A DNA stretch of 64,000 bases, from positions 1,061,001 to 1,125,000 of the forward strand of contig JAVDOI010000010.1 of NCBI GenBank assembly GCA_032191485.1. The letters are read 5' to 3'. Made by a program: the position numbers and the translations under genes. The notes below the pieces were generated by a model that saw only the letters and a list, made by a program, of their open reading frames with translations, ran no database searches and was not told the DNA's origin. Shown piece by piece: positions 25,060 to 38,599 of the stretch (within the stretch, counting starts at the first letter, position 1; each line of letters opens with the position of its first letter). This stretch comes from Leptoclinus maculatus. Lineage: Eukaryota > Chordata > Actinopteri > Perciformes > Stichaeidae.

Positions 25060-25667
25060 AAAACACTCATAGTGGACCAGTGAAGCTCTGGAGGATCTTC
25101 GGGCGTGTTTAGACTGCACAGACTGGGATGAGCCCTCAAGCCCTTGAGCCCTACAGAGGCTGTGACGTCATACATCAGCTTCTGTGAGGACAGCTGTGTT
25201 CCAACCAGCACCAGGGTGAGTTACAACAACGACAAGCCCAGGTTCACTGCGGTTAGCTGCAATCTGCCGTCCCTCCAAGACTTGTTCGCTTCAAGGACCC
25301 TGAAGCGAGTAAGAAAGATTGTAGCCGACCCCTCTCACCCTGGACACAAACTGTTCGTGTCCCTTCCATCTGGCAGGAGGCTGAGGTCCATCAGGACCAA
25401 GACCTCACGCCACATGAACCCCCACTGACTCTGACATCACGAGGACACTTTCCTACCGGTACACTCCCCTGCACAACCCTTCTGTTTCTATATTTAAATA
25501 CACTTGACACTTTTACATTACACTTGTTTAAAGTAGTTATCCGTTTGTCTGTGCACTACATTTTAATATGTTTCTATTTTTTGCACTGTGTTATGCACCA
25601 TCCACCATGTCAAATTCCTTGTATGTGCAACATACTCTGGCAAATAAACGGTTCTGATTCTGATTCA
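25060..25667 (+). mobile_element. Internally deleted L2-type LINE remnant
   Basis: Fragments of a non-LTR retrotransposon ORF2 lie in order. First comes the endonuclease-to-RT linker (TSYISFCEDSCVPTSTRVSY, then NNDKPRF), then after a deletion the C-terminal region (LFVSLPSGRRLRSIRTKTSR). The 3' UTR ends in 'ttccttgtatgtgcaacata' and a TGATTC repeat tail, typical of fish L2/Maui-like elements. Frameshifts and the large deletion make it inactive. It lies in the inferred first intron of tmbim1, in opposite orientation. Confidence 0.8.
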
Positions 25668-25744
25668 TAGTATACCATGTCATGAAGAAGTGATGGTATA
25701 GTATGCAATAAACTAGAGTTACTGCTCTCATGCCTCTATCAACC

Positions 25745-25835
25745 ATTACATTACAGTCATTTAGCAGATGCTTTTATCCAAAGCAACCTACAATTCAGGA
25801 ATCACACCGTAGGCACAGCTACGGGAGCAACCGGC
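25745..25835 (+). mobile_element. SINE-like repeat remnant
   Basis: 'cagtcatttagcagatgctt' followed by 'ttatccaaagcaacctacaa' is a widely dispersed teleost repeat tail. I am confident that it is repetitive but do not assign a family name. Confidence 0.6.
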
Positions 25836-26542
25836 CATTTTATCCGCTTAGACATTTGTGCGTAATTGTCATGATTAGCATTTGAATACTTGAGTTATGG
25901 CCAAAAACGTGTTTTGTGAGGTCACAGGTGACCTCTGTAGATCTCCGACCACTAAATTGGAATCAGTTCATCCTGGAGTGCGAGTGGATGTTTGTGCCAA
26001 ATCCAAAGGAAATTCCCATCAGGCGAATATTGATATATTTCATCTGCGTGAGAATGGGACGGAGGGATGGACAGCCCGTAAATGTATTGCCTCCGACTAA
26101 GTGAAAGGTGTTGGAGTGATGAACCCACACACAATTATCACCCGACTCTGCAGTTCCCCTCAGCTCTGTGGAGCATTTTAGCATCTTTCGGCTCATTGTT
26201 TTGGTTATGTGGCCACAACAGGTTTTGATTGTCTCATTGTGTAAATATGCAACTGCTTGCTAACACGTTAGCCGTGTCAACTTCGTTAGGTGATAACAAT
26301 GCTGTGTCCCCAAATTACCAAAAAAAAGATAGATTGATGCAGGTTTAAGTAATAACAAATTGCAGTTCAGAAATACCAAAGACACATTTGAGCTAATTTA
26401 GCGCTGCCATTACATACAGTACTTCATCCACCATAGGGTTTCATCAGGTTAAAGTGAACACATGGTTCTGCTCAGCAAAAAACTAAAACCGCGACAGGCT
26501 CAAGAACCACCACATGCGTCTCTGAGGGAGATTTCTAATAAT

Positions 26543-26543
<1 letters not shown>

Positions 26544-26619
<76 letters not shown>
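26544..26619. repeat. Long (CA)n microsatellite
   Basis: About 76 bp of uninterrupted CA dinucleotides, one of the longest pure arrays in the window. Confidence 0.97.
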
Positions 26620-26622
<3 letters not shown>

Positions 26623-28635
26623 CGCTGTCACATATAGACAAACTATTCCATGTCCCTACATCGAGTATTAAAACAAGTTGTGGTACTTTAGCGAGATACT
26701 TTGTTTCAGCAACAAAATGAAACCATTTTTATAACGTGAATCATTTAGCTCTTAAACACATTTCTCTCAAAATGGATTTATACATGTAGCAGATGGTCTC
26801 TGACTCGCTACACTATCACAATAACTAGGCCACCATATTAAAACGACAGAGCCGTGTTTCTAAGGAGGTTCCCTCTTTTTGCTCACTGGGGCTTTTTTTA
26901 GGGGAATACGCACAGTAAAGGAATTCAAGAGCTGGCTAACACCCCATGCTGCCATTACATCACAGCCAGAGCACCTAGCAACAGGGCAGAAAACACTGAA
27001 CGGAAAAAGTGCTTCAGAGTATCGGCAGTCACAGAAGAAAGCACAGAGCTGATCCCTTGCTTGGTCAATGAGACTCTGTTCAGCAGACGGGAGGGCTAAC
27101 GGTGTTTGAATAGAAGGGCGGAACTCTTCTAGAAACCGAACCAGTCGTAGTGAGAAATTAGTTCAAGCTGACGGCTGATGTCGAGTTCCCACATTTGATT
27201 ATCAAATTTCATCATCGCCATAATCACCAAGTCATTGTCATGTTTCTGAGTCACTGTTGCACCCTTTGACAGCACCGTCTCCATTTAGTTTACGTCCATG
27301 TAGCCGAACAAACCACACTCCCTCTGTGCACATCAGTGACATCACCGGCAGCGAGGCCTTGTGCAACATGTGTCATGCCAAGCCTGTCATTTGGGACAAC
27401 ATGACGATCTTATCATACCTTACATGACAATAAGAGAAGGAACCGGTTTGACTAAGCTCTATATTTATGCTTTTTGTTGAGACTGTCTAAGGGCTTGATT
27501 TCATATTGGTGAGGGTCTACTAGTGACTACTTTAATGCAATCAATCTTCCTGTACTGGCCTCGGTCAGAATGGCAGCATAATCAATTATCAAGATAATAT
27601 TTTGTTTCCCCAGACCTATAATAGTAACATAAACTGTGACATCTTTGACAACAGTTTGTGTCTATGAGGTGACCAAGAGGAATATTCCCATCACTGCACA
27701 GGGACTTGTGACCGGTCATTTACACCTGAAGGTGGAATTAACTTGTTTACAGAAATCAGTGTCAGTACACGGAAATATCTAGTTTATTCAAATTAATCTG
27801 CATTTGTTCAGAATAAATAACAATTTAACAGGATCCAGTCTGGCCAGTTAAAACAGGAACAGTGTTTGGATGGACCACTTCAGGAGTTAGTACTGTAGCA
27901 AAAGTTTAAAAAAAAAAAAACACTTTCAGAAATATGACTCAAATCATTGTAAAATATTAATTTGGCTTGATCTACTTAAAACAATATGGATGCTTTCCTT
28001 AAATCCGTAAAGTTATTTTTACAAGAGCTAGTCTTGCTTCATCTACCTTATAATAATAACATGTAAAAAGTTCCCTTAAGTGGCTCAAGCAATATATTTG
28101 TATTAGTGTAACGGTTACAGTACATCTGTGGTGGCCCCACTGAGTACAAATGCTGGCTCACACCGACATTAGTTGTGATCTCTCACTTTGCAGTAAACAC
28201 ATTTGTGAAAAAGCAAATGATGTTTGTAGTTTCCACATTGGTAAAAGGGAACCGGAAAATGTGAACCATCAACTCCCCGTTTCATACGTTTAAAGACAGA
28301 GAGCAGTCTGTGGCATCCATCAGTTGTACTGTGGCTGAATTAAACTTTAACATTGGAAGTTTACTTGACTGACACGGCTGGGCGGTTTAAAAAAAAACAG
28401 TGTAACGTGTCCAGGGCACGCGGACCCTGAAGACCTGACCTCAGCTCACAAGAAGCCCTTTCAGGTGAGGCTAGCCTGCTGGACACACAGAGCTAACACA
28501 CACACACAGAGCTAACACACAGCGCTAACACACACACACACCACCAGCAACACACGGAATTCAACGTACAATGTGTTTCGGGGTCGTTGAGCCGTTATGA
28601 AAACACGACATGAACATGAAATTGTCTCTACTTAC
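26620..28635. other. Inferred tmbim1 first-intron DNA, no exon seen
   Basis: Unique AT-rich sequence with short CA tracts near 28497-28540. No ORF here resembles a protein family. If the noncoding exon at 28636 is right, this is intronic. Confidence 0.4.
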
Positions 28636-28740
28636 CGAATAAAAGACGCCAGTGACAGAAAACAGTCTGGTCGCGACGGTCCCCAGCGGTAAAGTGAGTA
28701 AGAAAGGTCTTCCGGTGTCGGCCACGCCCTCTCTGTTTAC
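28636..28740 (-). other. tmbim1: Probable 5' noncoding exon and promoter of tmbim1
   Basis: A strong minus-strand donor (CG|GTAAGTAGAG, exon edge at 28636) follows a GC-richer stretch. The first coding exon of tmbim1 starts at an acceptor 5 nt before its ATG, so an upstream noncoding exon is required, and this is the best candidate. Its 5' limit is a guess. Confidence 0.45.
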
Positions 28741-29635
28741 ACCAAAGCACTGAAGAGATCCTGTCCACGGGCTAGTGTGGAGCTGCTCAGCGGCCTGTCT
28801 GTTATCAGGTCTGTCCTCCTGCTGTATGAGGAGCGGCAGTGAAGAACATTTCCTGGCTGGACCAGTAATGAGCAGGGTGGAGTCCAGAGGAATCCGTCAC
28901 ACAGGCGCGCGTGTGTGTGTGCGCGCGCAACAAGGCCTGTGTATGCAACAAGGCCTGACGGGTTTCGCTGACTCACTTCTATATTAACAGGCACTTCTCA
29001 TGTTACTGAATAAAGGTGCGTTACAACTAAATACTAAGTACATGAACTTGAATACTTGACTGAAATTCAGTTAAATCATACATCTTTCTTCATTTTTAAA
29101 GTGCAAATGTAGTTTTTATTGCACTCATCTTCACACATTACTACTTTTTGCAATAAAGATGTTATAATGTGGATAATGGATGGGTGCATGTAAAGAGAGG
29201 ACGGTACTGTAAATGTAACAGAGTATTTCTGCATTTTGCAACTTTCGTTTTTTTAAAAAGATTTCTGAAAACACCAATACAAATAATGTGTATATAAAGG
29301 GCAGATTTATGTTAATTTTCTCTTAAAATTACACTTTTCTCAAATAATACATTGTTGCTGTCCTCAATCATATGGGAATAATTGTAAACAATTCAAAAAG
29401 GACATTTTCTCTGAGTGGCTTCGGCAACATTTTATATGCCACGATGATTTTTGATTAAGAGACATACAATTCTCAAAATCAGTACACAGACGCAGACATT
29501 CAAATTCATCAAACCAGCTGTGCTGTACAGTGAGATTAAAATACCAGACAAGACCACATCCATACACACAGCAAACCAGTCAAGTCGAAGCAAAATTTGG
29601 CACATTCTCAGCTCTGCACTTGGTTTCCGGTCAGC

Positions 29636-32600
29636 TCACACAAATTTGAGGACGAGCTTCTTGGTGAGGGTGTACTTGGGCTGTGGCATTTGTTTGTACT
29701 TTAAATATTCTCCTTTGCCGACCTCCCTGTTCACACGTGTCAGCACAGTGAGTACATCATCCTTCTCCGAGCTGCACACAAAACAGAGGAATCACGTCAC
29801 AAATCATAAACCTTGCACAAATTGTCGGTATATTTTAATAAAACATCAAGACATACGACATCAGCAGCACAGCAGATTTATCTGAAAACACCAAAAGCAC
29901 ACCAACAGAAACATGGTCCCTAATCTGTGAAAAGGGGAGATTTTCTCTATCTAAAGCTGATTGTATAATGGTGTTCCAAAAGGTTATGGATATATGGTTA
30001 TAAACATGAAGATGTCACCCACAGCACATGCAAGCACAAGTGCTCATTCTTTATGAAAGAGTTTGTTGCAAAGCTGGGGTCCAGCCTGGTTTTAAAGAAT
30101 GACTTTGTTGGCCAAAGATTTGCCTAAACTGCAGCTGGACAAAAGGCTCAACAAGCATCATCTTAAAGGTGGAGGGCCTCTCACCTTTCTGCTGACTTCC
30201 TCAGCTGCTTGCACAGCTCCTGGATGTAGATGGAGCCCGTGTTAACGTTTCGAAACGACTTGCACTCTGGCACGGTGGCCATGCCCAGCAGCATGTCGGC
30301 CTCCCAAGGAACAGTCTCGCCGTTCACAGGACCAGCGTCTTCCTCCAGGATCTCCTTGCCCCCCTCTTCCTGTCTTGCCCTCAAGGGACACGGCTGGGCT
30401 CCTCTCTGGTAGCCGCTTCCCTGACACGCTTGGATGAAGAACAGTTTGGGCTTCCCTGCCAAGGTGGGTGCTCTCCAGCTGGTGAAGGGCCGGGTCACTT
30501 CTTGTAAGTATACCCTCTGCTCATCGGTCCCAAAGACACATTCCAGTTCTCCGTGGGAGAGCACGCACACCACCTGAGATCAGACATGTTTTGTGTTATT
30601 GTGCTACGTTTCAATAAAACTTGGATTTTAGATAAGAATTCCCAATGACACTTTAATAATAATGTTGGAGTTAAACATTAGATTGTTTTGTATTTAAGCA
30701 ATCCCAGTCAGTCACAGAAAGTTGTAGGTTAACTAGACTTTGACAAGAGTATTGTAAATACTGTTTCAAAGGTAATCGCTCAACATTTTTGAGAAATATG
30801 CTCATTCTCTTACTTGCGGAAAGTTATAAGAAAAGATCCATAGCACTCTCACGTCTGCTCTGTAAGCATGAAGGGTTCACAAAGCTACATTTGAGACTTT
30901 ATAAAGATCTTTTTTACACCACATGAAATGCTATTTAATACCTCTTATATTACTTTCCAAGCCCTTTTTTTTTTTTTTAGAAAAATGTAATATCAATGTT
31001 TTTGAAGCGTTTTCAAGACTTGCAGAAACACTGGACAGCCAGCAGCTAGCTCGTTAGCTTATGTTAGCATAAAGCTTGGAAACGGGGAAACGGCTATCTT
31101 GGTCCTGTCCAAAGGACTTCTTAAGCTCACTAATTAATATGTTATACCTCAATTGTTTAATCTCGCCAAGAACGAACTACAGTGTAAAAATTACGAGTTC
31201 TGGTTTTATGTGCCGGATAGTTTCTTGCTGCTGGCTGTAGCTTCGCATTTTCCGTTCAGACATGAGAGTGGTATTGATCAATCATTCAAAAATGACAAAA
31301 AAAAAAGTATTCCTCAAAATGTCAACCTACTGTCAAACTATTCGTTTATAGAGCAAAAAATAAAGTGTTGTCACTGATATAACAGCCCTGGAGGTGTGTG
31401 ACACTGCTCACCAACGCATCTTCATCCAGAAAATTCCGTGAGCCCAGCTTCCGTAGTTCTTGTCGCATGGCTTCTGCAGTCAAGTTGTTGTGCACCAACA
31501 CAGTAAAGCCAAGGAGGGCGAACACTGAGCGCAGAGCATCTGTGTCACATGAAAGAGAGACAAATTGATTGTTTTTATATCATCAAATCATGTGTGATAA
31601 GCATCAACTTTGAGGATCCTCAACCTCGAATGCTGCTCGGTAACTCATAGATAAACGGTACATAAACAAACCAGATCACATGGATCAATAACAGGGAGAC
31701 ATACCCACATCCTCCTGAGTCCCTTTTCGGGATCTTAGCCCCGATCCCTGGAAGTCCTCATTATTGATGACCACACACAAACCACGTGGTTTATGAATCA
31801 GAGCGTAGTAGTCCGCCTAAGGGGCACAAGCACAGCCACATAGACAGATCATAAACATCATTCTAATGAATGAATGAGAGATATTTGTGTTTGAGTGAAT
31901 GGTTACATGATCAAGAAGAGAGGAGGACTCTGTAGCTGGTTCTGCATCGGAGCAAACATTCATTTCTCCATCTGAAGAACAAAAACAGAGGTCTATGCAT
32001 CATTAAAAACGACAGCACGAGGGGGAATATCTACTGCAATGAGGTGTGTGTGGGGGGTGGGGGGGCTAATCCGTAATGGAAATGATTCAATGTCTGTGTG
32101 CTCAAAATGAATGGGAAGTCAGTGAGTCATACAGAGAAACAGAGGGACTTACAGCGGGTCTGAGTTTCAGATATCGACACTTCAATAGAGGTGTTGTTGA
32201 CCCTCTGTAGGAACAAAACAGAGTTAGAGTTTTCTTTAAGCTGGCTCGTTATAGTATACAAACACACATTTATACACACACACACCTGGTAATCCATGCT
32301 GACATCAGGTCCTCTGGTTTGAGGCGGCTGGGTTAGGCCTAAAAAGAAAACAATCATTTCACGAGTTTCGTAGTTATGTAACATTTAACTGTGTACGTGC
32401 GTGTGTGTAAGTGCATATCATACTGTTCATGTAGCGCATTATCGTCGATGCCAGTTGTTGATCCAGTTCCAGCAACACTTTATGCAACTCTTGAAGATTT
32501 GTATTCGACAGTAAACCACTCTTTTCCATTTCAGCAAACACATCCAGTGCCGTCTGTAATCAACAGAGGAGACTGTGTGTAGGCTTTGCAGCTGCATCGC

Positions 32601-34546
32601 GACTAGAACTCACTTCAGGCGCAGTAATAGTGCTGTTGCTGTGCGTACATCTGTATTTTATATAATATTATATCTAAATACATCAATACACGGTGAAATG
32701 TGCCAAAAGTTGGATGAGCATTGCCATGGAAGCTTATACTGTACTTGTTATGGTACGGAAGTCATACTTGCTTATGTAATGAAAACTATAACCCTGTTCC
32801 TATTTGTCAATATATAAATACAACATCCAGGTAGTGTTCTTAATGGATTTTGGTTAGCGTACCACTGTTGAATGAAACGCCGATTACAGTGGAGGGAATT
32901 TAACTTCTTACTATTAACTACATATTGGATTTTTTTACTCAGAGGAAAGTGAACTCTACATGTCATCATTTCTTATATACAGTAACTGTGGGTGTGGAAA
33001 AGTGTGCGTGTTCTCACATTGCACGTCTCAATTTGTCTTCTGCCCAGCTGGCTGCTCAAAAGAAACTTCATCTTTTCAAGATTTTCCTGAGTCATGTCCT
33101 CATACACCTTGTACAGCATCACCCTGAGAGAAAGAGCAGAAGCGTGGAAAGGAGGAAGGAGAGAAACAACAGACAAGAGACTACAACTGGGAATAACGCT
33201 GTATTGTAATCCTGGCGTACAGTAAATGTATTTCTGCCTTCACACGTACCTGTATTCTGACAGCATGGGATTTGCGTCGGTTTCTTCCGGTCGCCTGCTG
33301 TCTGTCTCCAGGAGGTTGAGGAGATCTGTTCGGTTGATAGTTTGCAGGAGGTTATAAAGGAACAAGTCGTTCTCCAGCAGACCTTTTTCTTCCAGTCTCA
33401 AGAACAGCCTTTTCGCATCCCTGATCTGTATGAGAACAACCAGGAAACACACAAACGAACCTTTGAGAAGACAAACTTTAAAAAGGGAAACAGCTGAGAA
33501 TATGAGCGATGGGAGAGACATGTTGTTCATGAGGCTACATTCACATCACAGGGCTTAATGTTCAATTCAGATTTTTCCCCCACATCCGATCTTTCTGCCT
33601 AGGCTTTCATATTAATGTTTGAAGAGACCCATATCTATCTAGCTTATTAGGCTTAACTGACGAGAGGTTAACGTCACCCGTAGTGGTATCGGGTGCAGTT
33701 GTATTGGAGTAGTTTTACGAGTACATGAGCACAGTATCGGACCCGATACTCGAAACTGTTTCCTACCGTCCGAGGAAAACCTCTTTTAACATATTGTCAA
33801 ATTTAACAAAGCCAAGATGACCAACAAACATCTACTCCCTCTGAAAGATCATTTATGATTTATTACGACCCATAAACAGACACCAACTCATTCAGTGAAC
33901 ATGATGATAATGCTCATCTACCTTAACAACGACGCGTTACACATTCTTATAACTGCTGATTTATTAAATCAGAGTGAAACATGACAAAAAAAAATGTAGA
34001 TTCTTCTTCTTCTGTAGTTTCAAAGTACCACTTCGACACTGTATGGTGAGTGACCTGCACAGTAAAGCATGACTTGGAATAACACACTGAATTCCGATAC
34101 GACTTTTCTCACAGAGGTTGATTAGGCAGTGATGGACATATGAAAGTAGCCCAGATCTGCTGGGGGAAAAAAACATATATCGGATTCCTGTGTCCAGGAG
34201 AAATCGGATTTGGGCCGCAATCGCTTGTAATGTGAACGTTTATTATTTTATTTTTTTTACCATAAAAAAACTTTTATTTTGCTGTATGTAGAATATCTGC
34301 TGGATAACACACTGACTTAAAGAAAGAAAAGAAACTCAACATAAACTGTCCATAGTTACTGATCAAGGAGTCTTCTTTTCATCAGACGTGGGGGTTGAGA
34401 CAAGAGCAAAGATAACACAACACGGTGCAAGTACTCACTCCCTCCAGACGTTTCCTGTTGACAACATCTAGACACAAGAAGCAGAGAGATGCCACCTCAG
34501 AGGACTCCAGCTCCTCGTCTATGCGAGACAGCTTCAGCCGATCCAT
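29636..34546 (-). CDS. Tandem-DED initiator caspase (caspase-8/-10 type)
   Basis: Cysteine protease that starts death-receptor apoptosis after DED-driven assembly. Exons from 5' to 3' are 34546-34439, 33425-33250, 33123-33018, 32553-32424, 32338-32286, 32204-32153, 31971-31907, 31816-31705, 31539-31412, 30573-30185 and 29771-29636, giving 484 aa (human CASP8 479). DED1 spans about residues 1-75 (MDRLKLSRIDEELESSEVAS) and DED2 about 95-172 (VMLYKVYEDMTQENLEKMKF). The p20 part holds HKPRGLCVVINN, the catalytic His in VLSHGE and the catalytic Cys in QACQG. The intersubunit linker is long and acidic, with candidate Asp processing sites (LEEDA, WEAD). The p10 part ends KYTLTKKLVLKFV. The wording LGFTVLVHNNLT leans towards caspase-10, but without a tree I leave it as caspase-8/-10. 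No inactivating change is seen. Confidence 0.88.
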
Positions 34547-36120
34547 CACAGAGCCGCTCCCTCCAGCACAGGCCCGGTGCTCAGCTCACAGCTCTACGTG
34601 GTTACGTTGCTGTCAGAGGGACAGAAACATCAGAGACAGGCACAGGGACAAAGGAAAAGAGGGCATCTGTTAGGGAAGCTAAAGCAAGAGACGATAAACA
34701 CAACATGAGCTGTGGCTGAATATATTAGAAATACTAATTTACGTCATAGACAATAAACAGATCAGAAAGATCTCTGTAGACAAGTTGTACGAGTACTCAT
34801 TACTTTACTCTCAAATGATAGTCTGGCTATGTATAAGACTAAAATCTATTTCAGATGGTCGACATATATATATATATATATATATATTTGTATTTGTGGT
34901 GTATTATTAATCTTGTTTTCCTTATTTTGTTATTGTTTTTTAACTTTTACTGTTCACTTCCTTGTTCTTGTTTTTATGACATTTGACTTTGGAAAACCAC
35001 TTTGTCATCTCGTACTGTTTAAATATCATGTACTATTATTACCATTAATTTATTATAGTCAGGTCATGGTCGTGTTTTTTAATCACTGAGTGGACTCACA
35101 GGATATAACGTCACAGAGAACAACAGCAGTCCTGACGTTTGTTTTACTTCACAAAATGACAATTTTAAATTTAAAAAGTTTTTTTAACTCAAGCCCGGAT
35201 CACGCAACACCACCAATGTTAAATCACATTATATTAACGTTAACATTCAATTACAGTCAACAGCCATACCTTTGGGTTACTCGATAGACTCTAAATAACT
35301 TACAGTAGGTTAGCTCGGTAACGTAAACTTCATTCCACACAGGTGAGAACATTTACGACGTTAAAACTTACCGCTGCCCGTTCACGTCCAAGAAGCGAAA
35401 AGGCGCGTCAGTCAAAAATGTACTTTATGGCAGCGAAACATTCACAAATAAAGTATTGGCAGTAACACTAACAGTTCTTTTATCGTGTTGTTCGTGCACT
35501 GCCCTTTGCTGGTTTCACTTTCAGAGGAAGGTGCCACCTTTTATCATGTAATGGTCGCTTCCGCTTAAAACCTTCAAAAGAAAAGCTATGTTTATGGTCA
35601 ATAAAGATGAAAAAGGCAGTTTTTTTCAACTTCGGATTAGCCTCCGTGAAGGGGTTGATTGCCAGTCTACAAAATTGACCCACAGGTCTATTTGGCGAAG
35701 GCTGTAACACCCTTTTCATTATGAAACTTTTTTCTTTCTTTTGAATTTTACACTTTTATTTTGAAGACAGACAGCTATTTCCTGATTTGACGCGTCTCAA
35801 AGCCTTGCCCAGACATGCCTTGACTACTTTGACCAAGACAAGATTGACAGGGTACCAAAACTGAAACTACAAACACTGTTTGAAACAAACACTTTATTCA
35901 GATCACAAAAGTTATTTTTAGCAAGATCACAGAGCTCAGGTGAACTGTCTGGGTTTAAAGTTATTGCTCCTCCCCACCACGTTTCCTTGTATAGGCTACT
36001 ACCAGTCAAGTGTTACTTATATAACTTAACCAAATGCAATTTTAAAATTCAATCTCAAGTTGAAATGATAAATTAAGCTATAAAAGGCTGTTTTCAGCAT
36101 GTAAACTCTGGGGTGTGCTT
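34547..36120. other. Promoter side of the DED caspase and DNA between it and catip
   Basis: No exon is supported. A (TA)n tract lies at about 34864-34887. The caspase 5' UTR and promoter should lie here on the minus strand. A donor-like site (AAG... on the minus strand at about 35370, after 'cttaccgctgcccg') hints at a noncoding first exon near 35370-35410. Confidence 0.4.
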
Positions 36121-36624
36121 TCAGGGTGAAGGGGCTTTCAGGCTTGGTTCTGGAGGACGGCGTGACTCAAAAGGGAGGAAGTACTCTCTGGCAAACTGGA
36201 AGACGTCATTTGGTTTTCTCAACAGCAAAAACTGCAGGAAGTCAGATATGAGGGCACGGATCTCTGGATGCTGTCTCAGGTACGAGGCATGGTCCGCCTT
36301 CAGCTCCTCCTGCCCCAACGAGACATAAACACACATTCACATTCTGTTCTGTTTAAAGGATTTATGTGGTGAGATGATGATGGGATACATATTGGATAAG
36401 GAGGCAACATATTCTTCAGACGGTCTGAATAAATCTCTTTATAATATGAGAACATTATTGGTTACCTTTCTGTCCAAAAACTTGGAGCGCATCTGCATGT
36501 CTTCTTCCCAAACCAGAGGGATCTTCTCAAAACCTAACACACAGACAATATGATTGACTACGTTTCATTAAAACATGTTGTGTGTGTGTGTGTGTGTGTG
36601 AGTGTGAGTGTGAGTGTGAGTGTG

Positions 36625-36679
<55 letters not shown>

Positions 36680-38599
36680 CAGCGGTTACCTTTTTCTAGC
36701 TGTGATTGCAGCTGCAGAAGCCTCATGGTGGCCGGTGATCCCACCTGCACCCTGCTGGCCATGTGCCTGATCAGAGAACATCAACTCAAATTAACTTTTT
36801 CTTGAAAAACAAACAAACAAGACAAACACAAGCACAGAAATTAAATAAATGAAACAGGTATGCACACACAGTGATCCATGTTGTTGGGCAGCGAGACTGT
36901 CCAACAAGTTTAGGAACCCGAGGATGTCAAGTCATTGAGCTTACCCATCAGCCAGGAAGTAGCACTGCCAGGTAGTGGGGCTGTCCTCCACGGAGTGAAC
37001 GATCCTCTCCACCCCAAAAACCTCCACAGTCTCATCCCCAACCTGCAGCTGCTTCAGACCCAGCTCGCTCTGGCCACAGAGAAACAGATGATCAGAGTTC
37101 ACTATTCAAACAAGACACCGAATGACCAAGAGGTCTGTCTCGTTGACATGATTACTTACAAAAGTGGTGTGGATGATGTGTAATCCCTGGTCAAAGGAGA
37201 TAAAGGTCATGTGTTCGGGCACCTTCTTCCTGAGAGCGAGCAGGCGCATGAGCAGCAAGTTGGACCCCTCGGTAACGAGGCCGTTTAGGGCGGACATGGG
37301 GTAAGAAACGCTCTCCATTGTCGTCTCCTGTATACACACACAAACAAAAGAATTAGCACTTACAGTAATTTCACAACAGCAAGTTTTGTTGACATCTCCA
37401 ATGGTAAATGTTTGTATAAAAAAAGATATTTGAATCCAGATTTCACAAAACGGTATAGGTACTTTGCTTGCTCAGCATGACGTCAGGTTTTTAACCATGT
37501 CATCATATTAGCATCTATGTCACATCAACATGTGTAGAGGGCCTGGGGCTGATAGATGCTGTTTTTATCAAGGTTATGGACAGTTGATGCCCAGCCCACT
37601 CTACAGTTCCTTCTCTCACCTCTCCCACAGTGGTAACTTTATCGATCAGCATCTGCCCGTCATGCTGCACCATGTGACACCTCCTGTCCAAACTGTGACC
37701 CTCAAGCTGAAAAGGGGATTCAATGTGTTCAAATGAAAACAAAACAAAATCAGACAGACGTGGCATAAGAACAAGAGGCAGTCAAGTGCCCCCGGTACAG
37801 CGTTTTCACTTCCCTGCATGTTAAAATGAGACAGTGTGGGAAGTTTGCCATGACTCACCTTGACATACTCGTGGTAATCTTCCTCCAGCACCTCCAGCTC
37901 CGTGGTTAGGTAGGCTTTATTGGACAAGGATGAAGGACACGAAGAAAAGGGCATACGTGACACATCTGTAAATAGACAACACTATGGGAGTGAACCTGCC
38001 TTTGCAGCCCCTTTCCTCCCCTCACCTGTCACTGTGGTTCCACAGGGGGAGTCATCGATGGCTCCCTGGCTCTGAGCATGCAGGAGCAAACAGGGCTGCT
38101 GGACTCTACGGGCAAATTCCACCGTCACACTGAACTTCCCCAGGTCTCTGCCGCCCTCTGACACAGTCACCAGGGAGTCTGGAAACACACACTTCAGCAG
38201 CTCTGCAGGCTCTGAGAGAGAGAGGGGGGGGGGGGGGGGGGGGCATTTATTTAAGTTTGAGCCAAAACGGACAGGTTAACATTTTCTCAAGAAGTTTTTT
38301 TTCTATTGTATTTTTTTTTTTGCACACTGCTCCAATGAAATGACCTAATTGTCAATATACTGTGTGAGGCAACTCGAGATGTGCCAAAACCAGGTGGTGC
38401 TAACAGGCGAAGCCTTTACGTCGTCTCTGTCTCCTACCGACGCTCCACGCCTGCAGAGTTAACGTTATACTGGCAACTCACCAACGCTGGACATCAACGT
38501 GAGCGCTTCGTCGGACGCTTTCAACTCCACTCCGAGGTCGAGTCCCTCGATCCCGGCCAAGGCTCCGGCAGGTGTCTCGTCTTCCAGCGGGGCTTCCAT
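36121..38599 (-). CDS. catip: Ciliogenesis-associated TTC17-interacting protein
   Basis: Actin- and cilium-associated protein that binds TTC17. Exons from 5' to 3' are 38599-38482, 38211-38026, 37965-37859, 37706-37620, 37327-37160, 37069-36945, 36766-36690, 36533-36466 and 36309-36121, giving 374 aa (human CATIP about 387). Recognisable blocks are FPDSLVTVSEGGRDLGKFSV, the LEVLEEDYHEYVK segment, the WQCYFLADGHMASRVQVGSP stretch, and the family C-terminus ADHASYLRQHPEIRALISDF followed by LLLRKPNDVFQFA. The neighbours pnkd and tmbim1 match human 2q35. Exon 1 plus its flank is duplicated at 45.8-46.5 kb. Confidence 0.9.
36580..36678. repeat. Compound (GT)n/(GAGT)n microsatellite in a catip intron
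   Basis: GT repeats flank a run of GAGTGT-type units. The array ends 11 bp before the catip exon-7 donor. Confidence 0.95.
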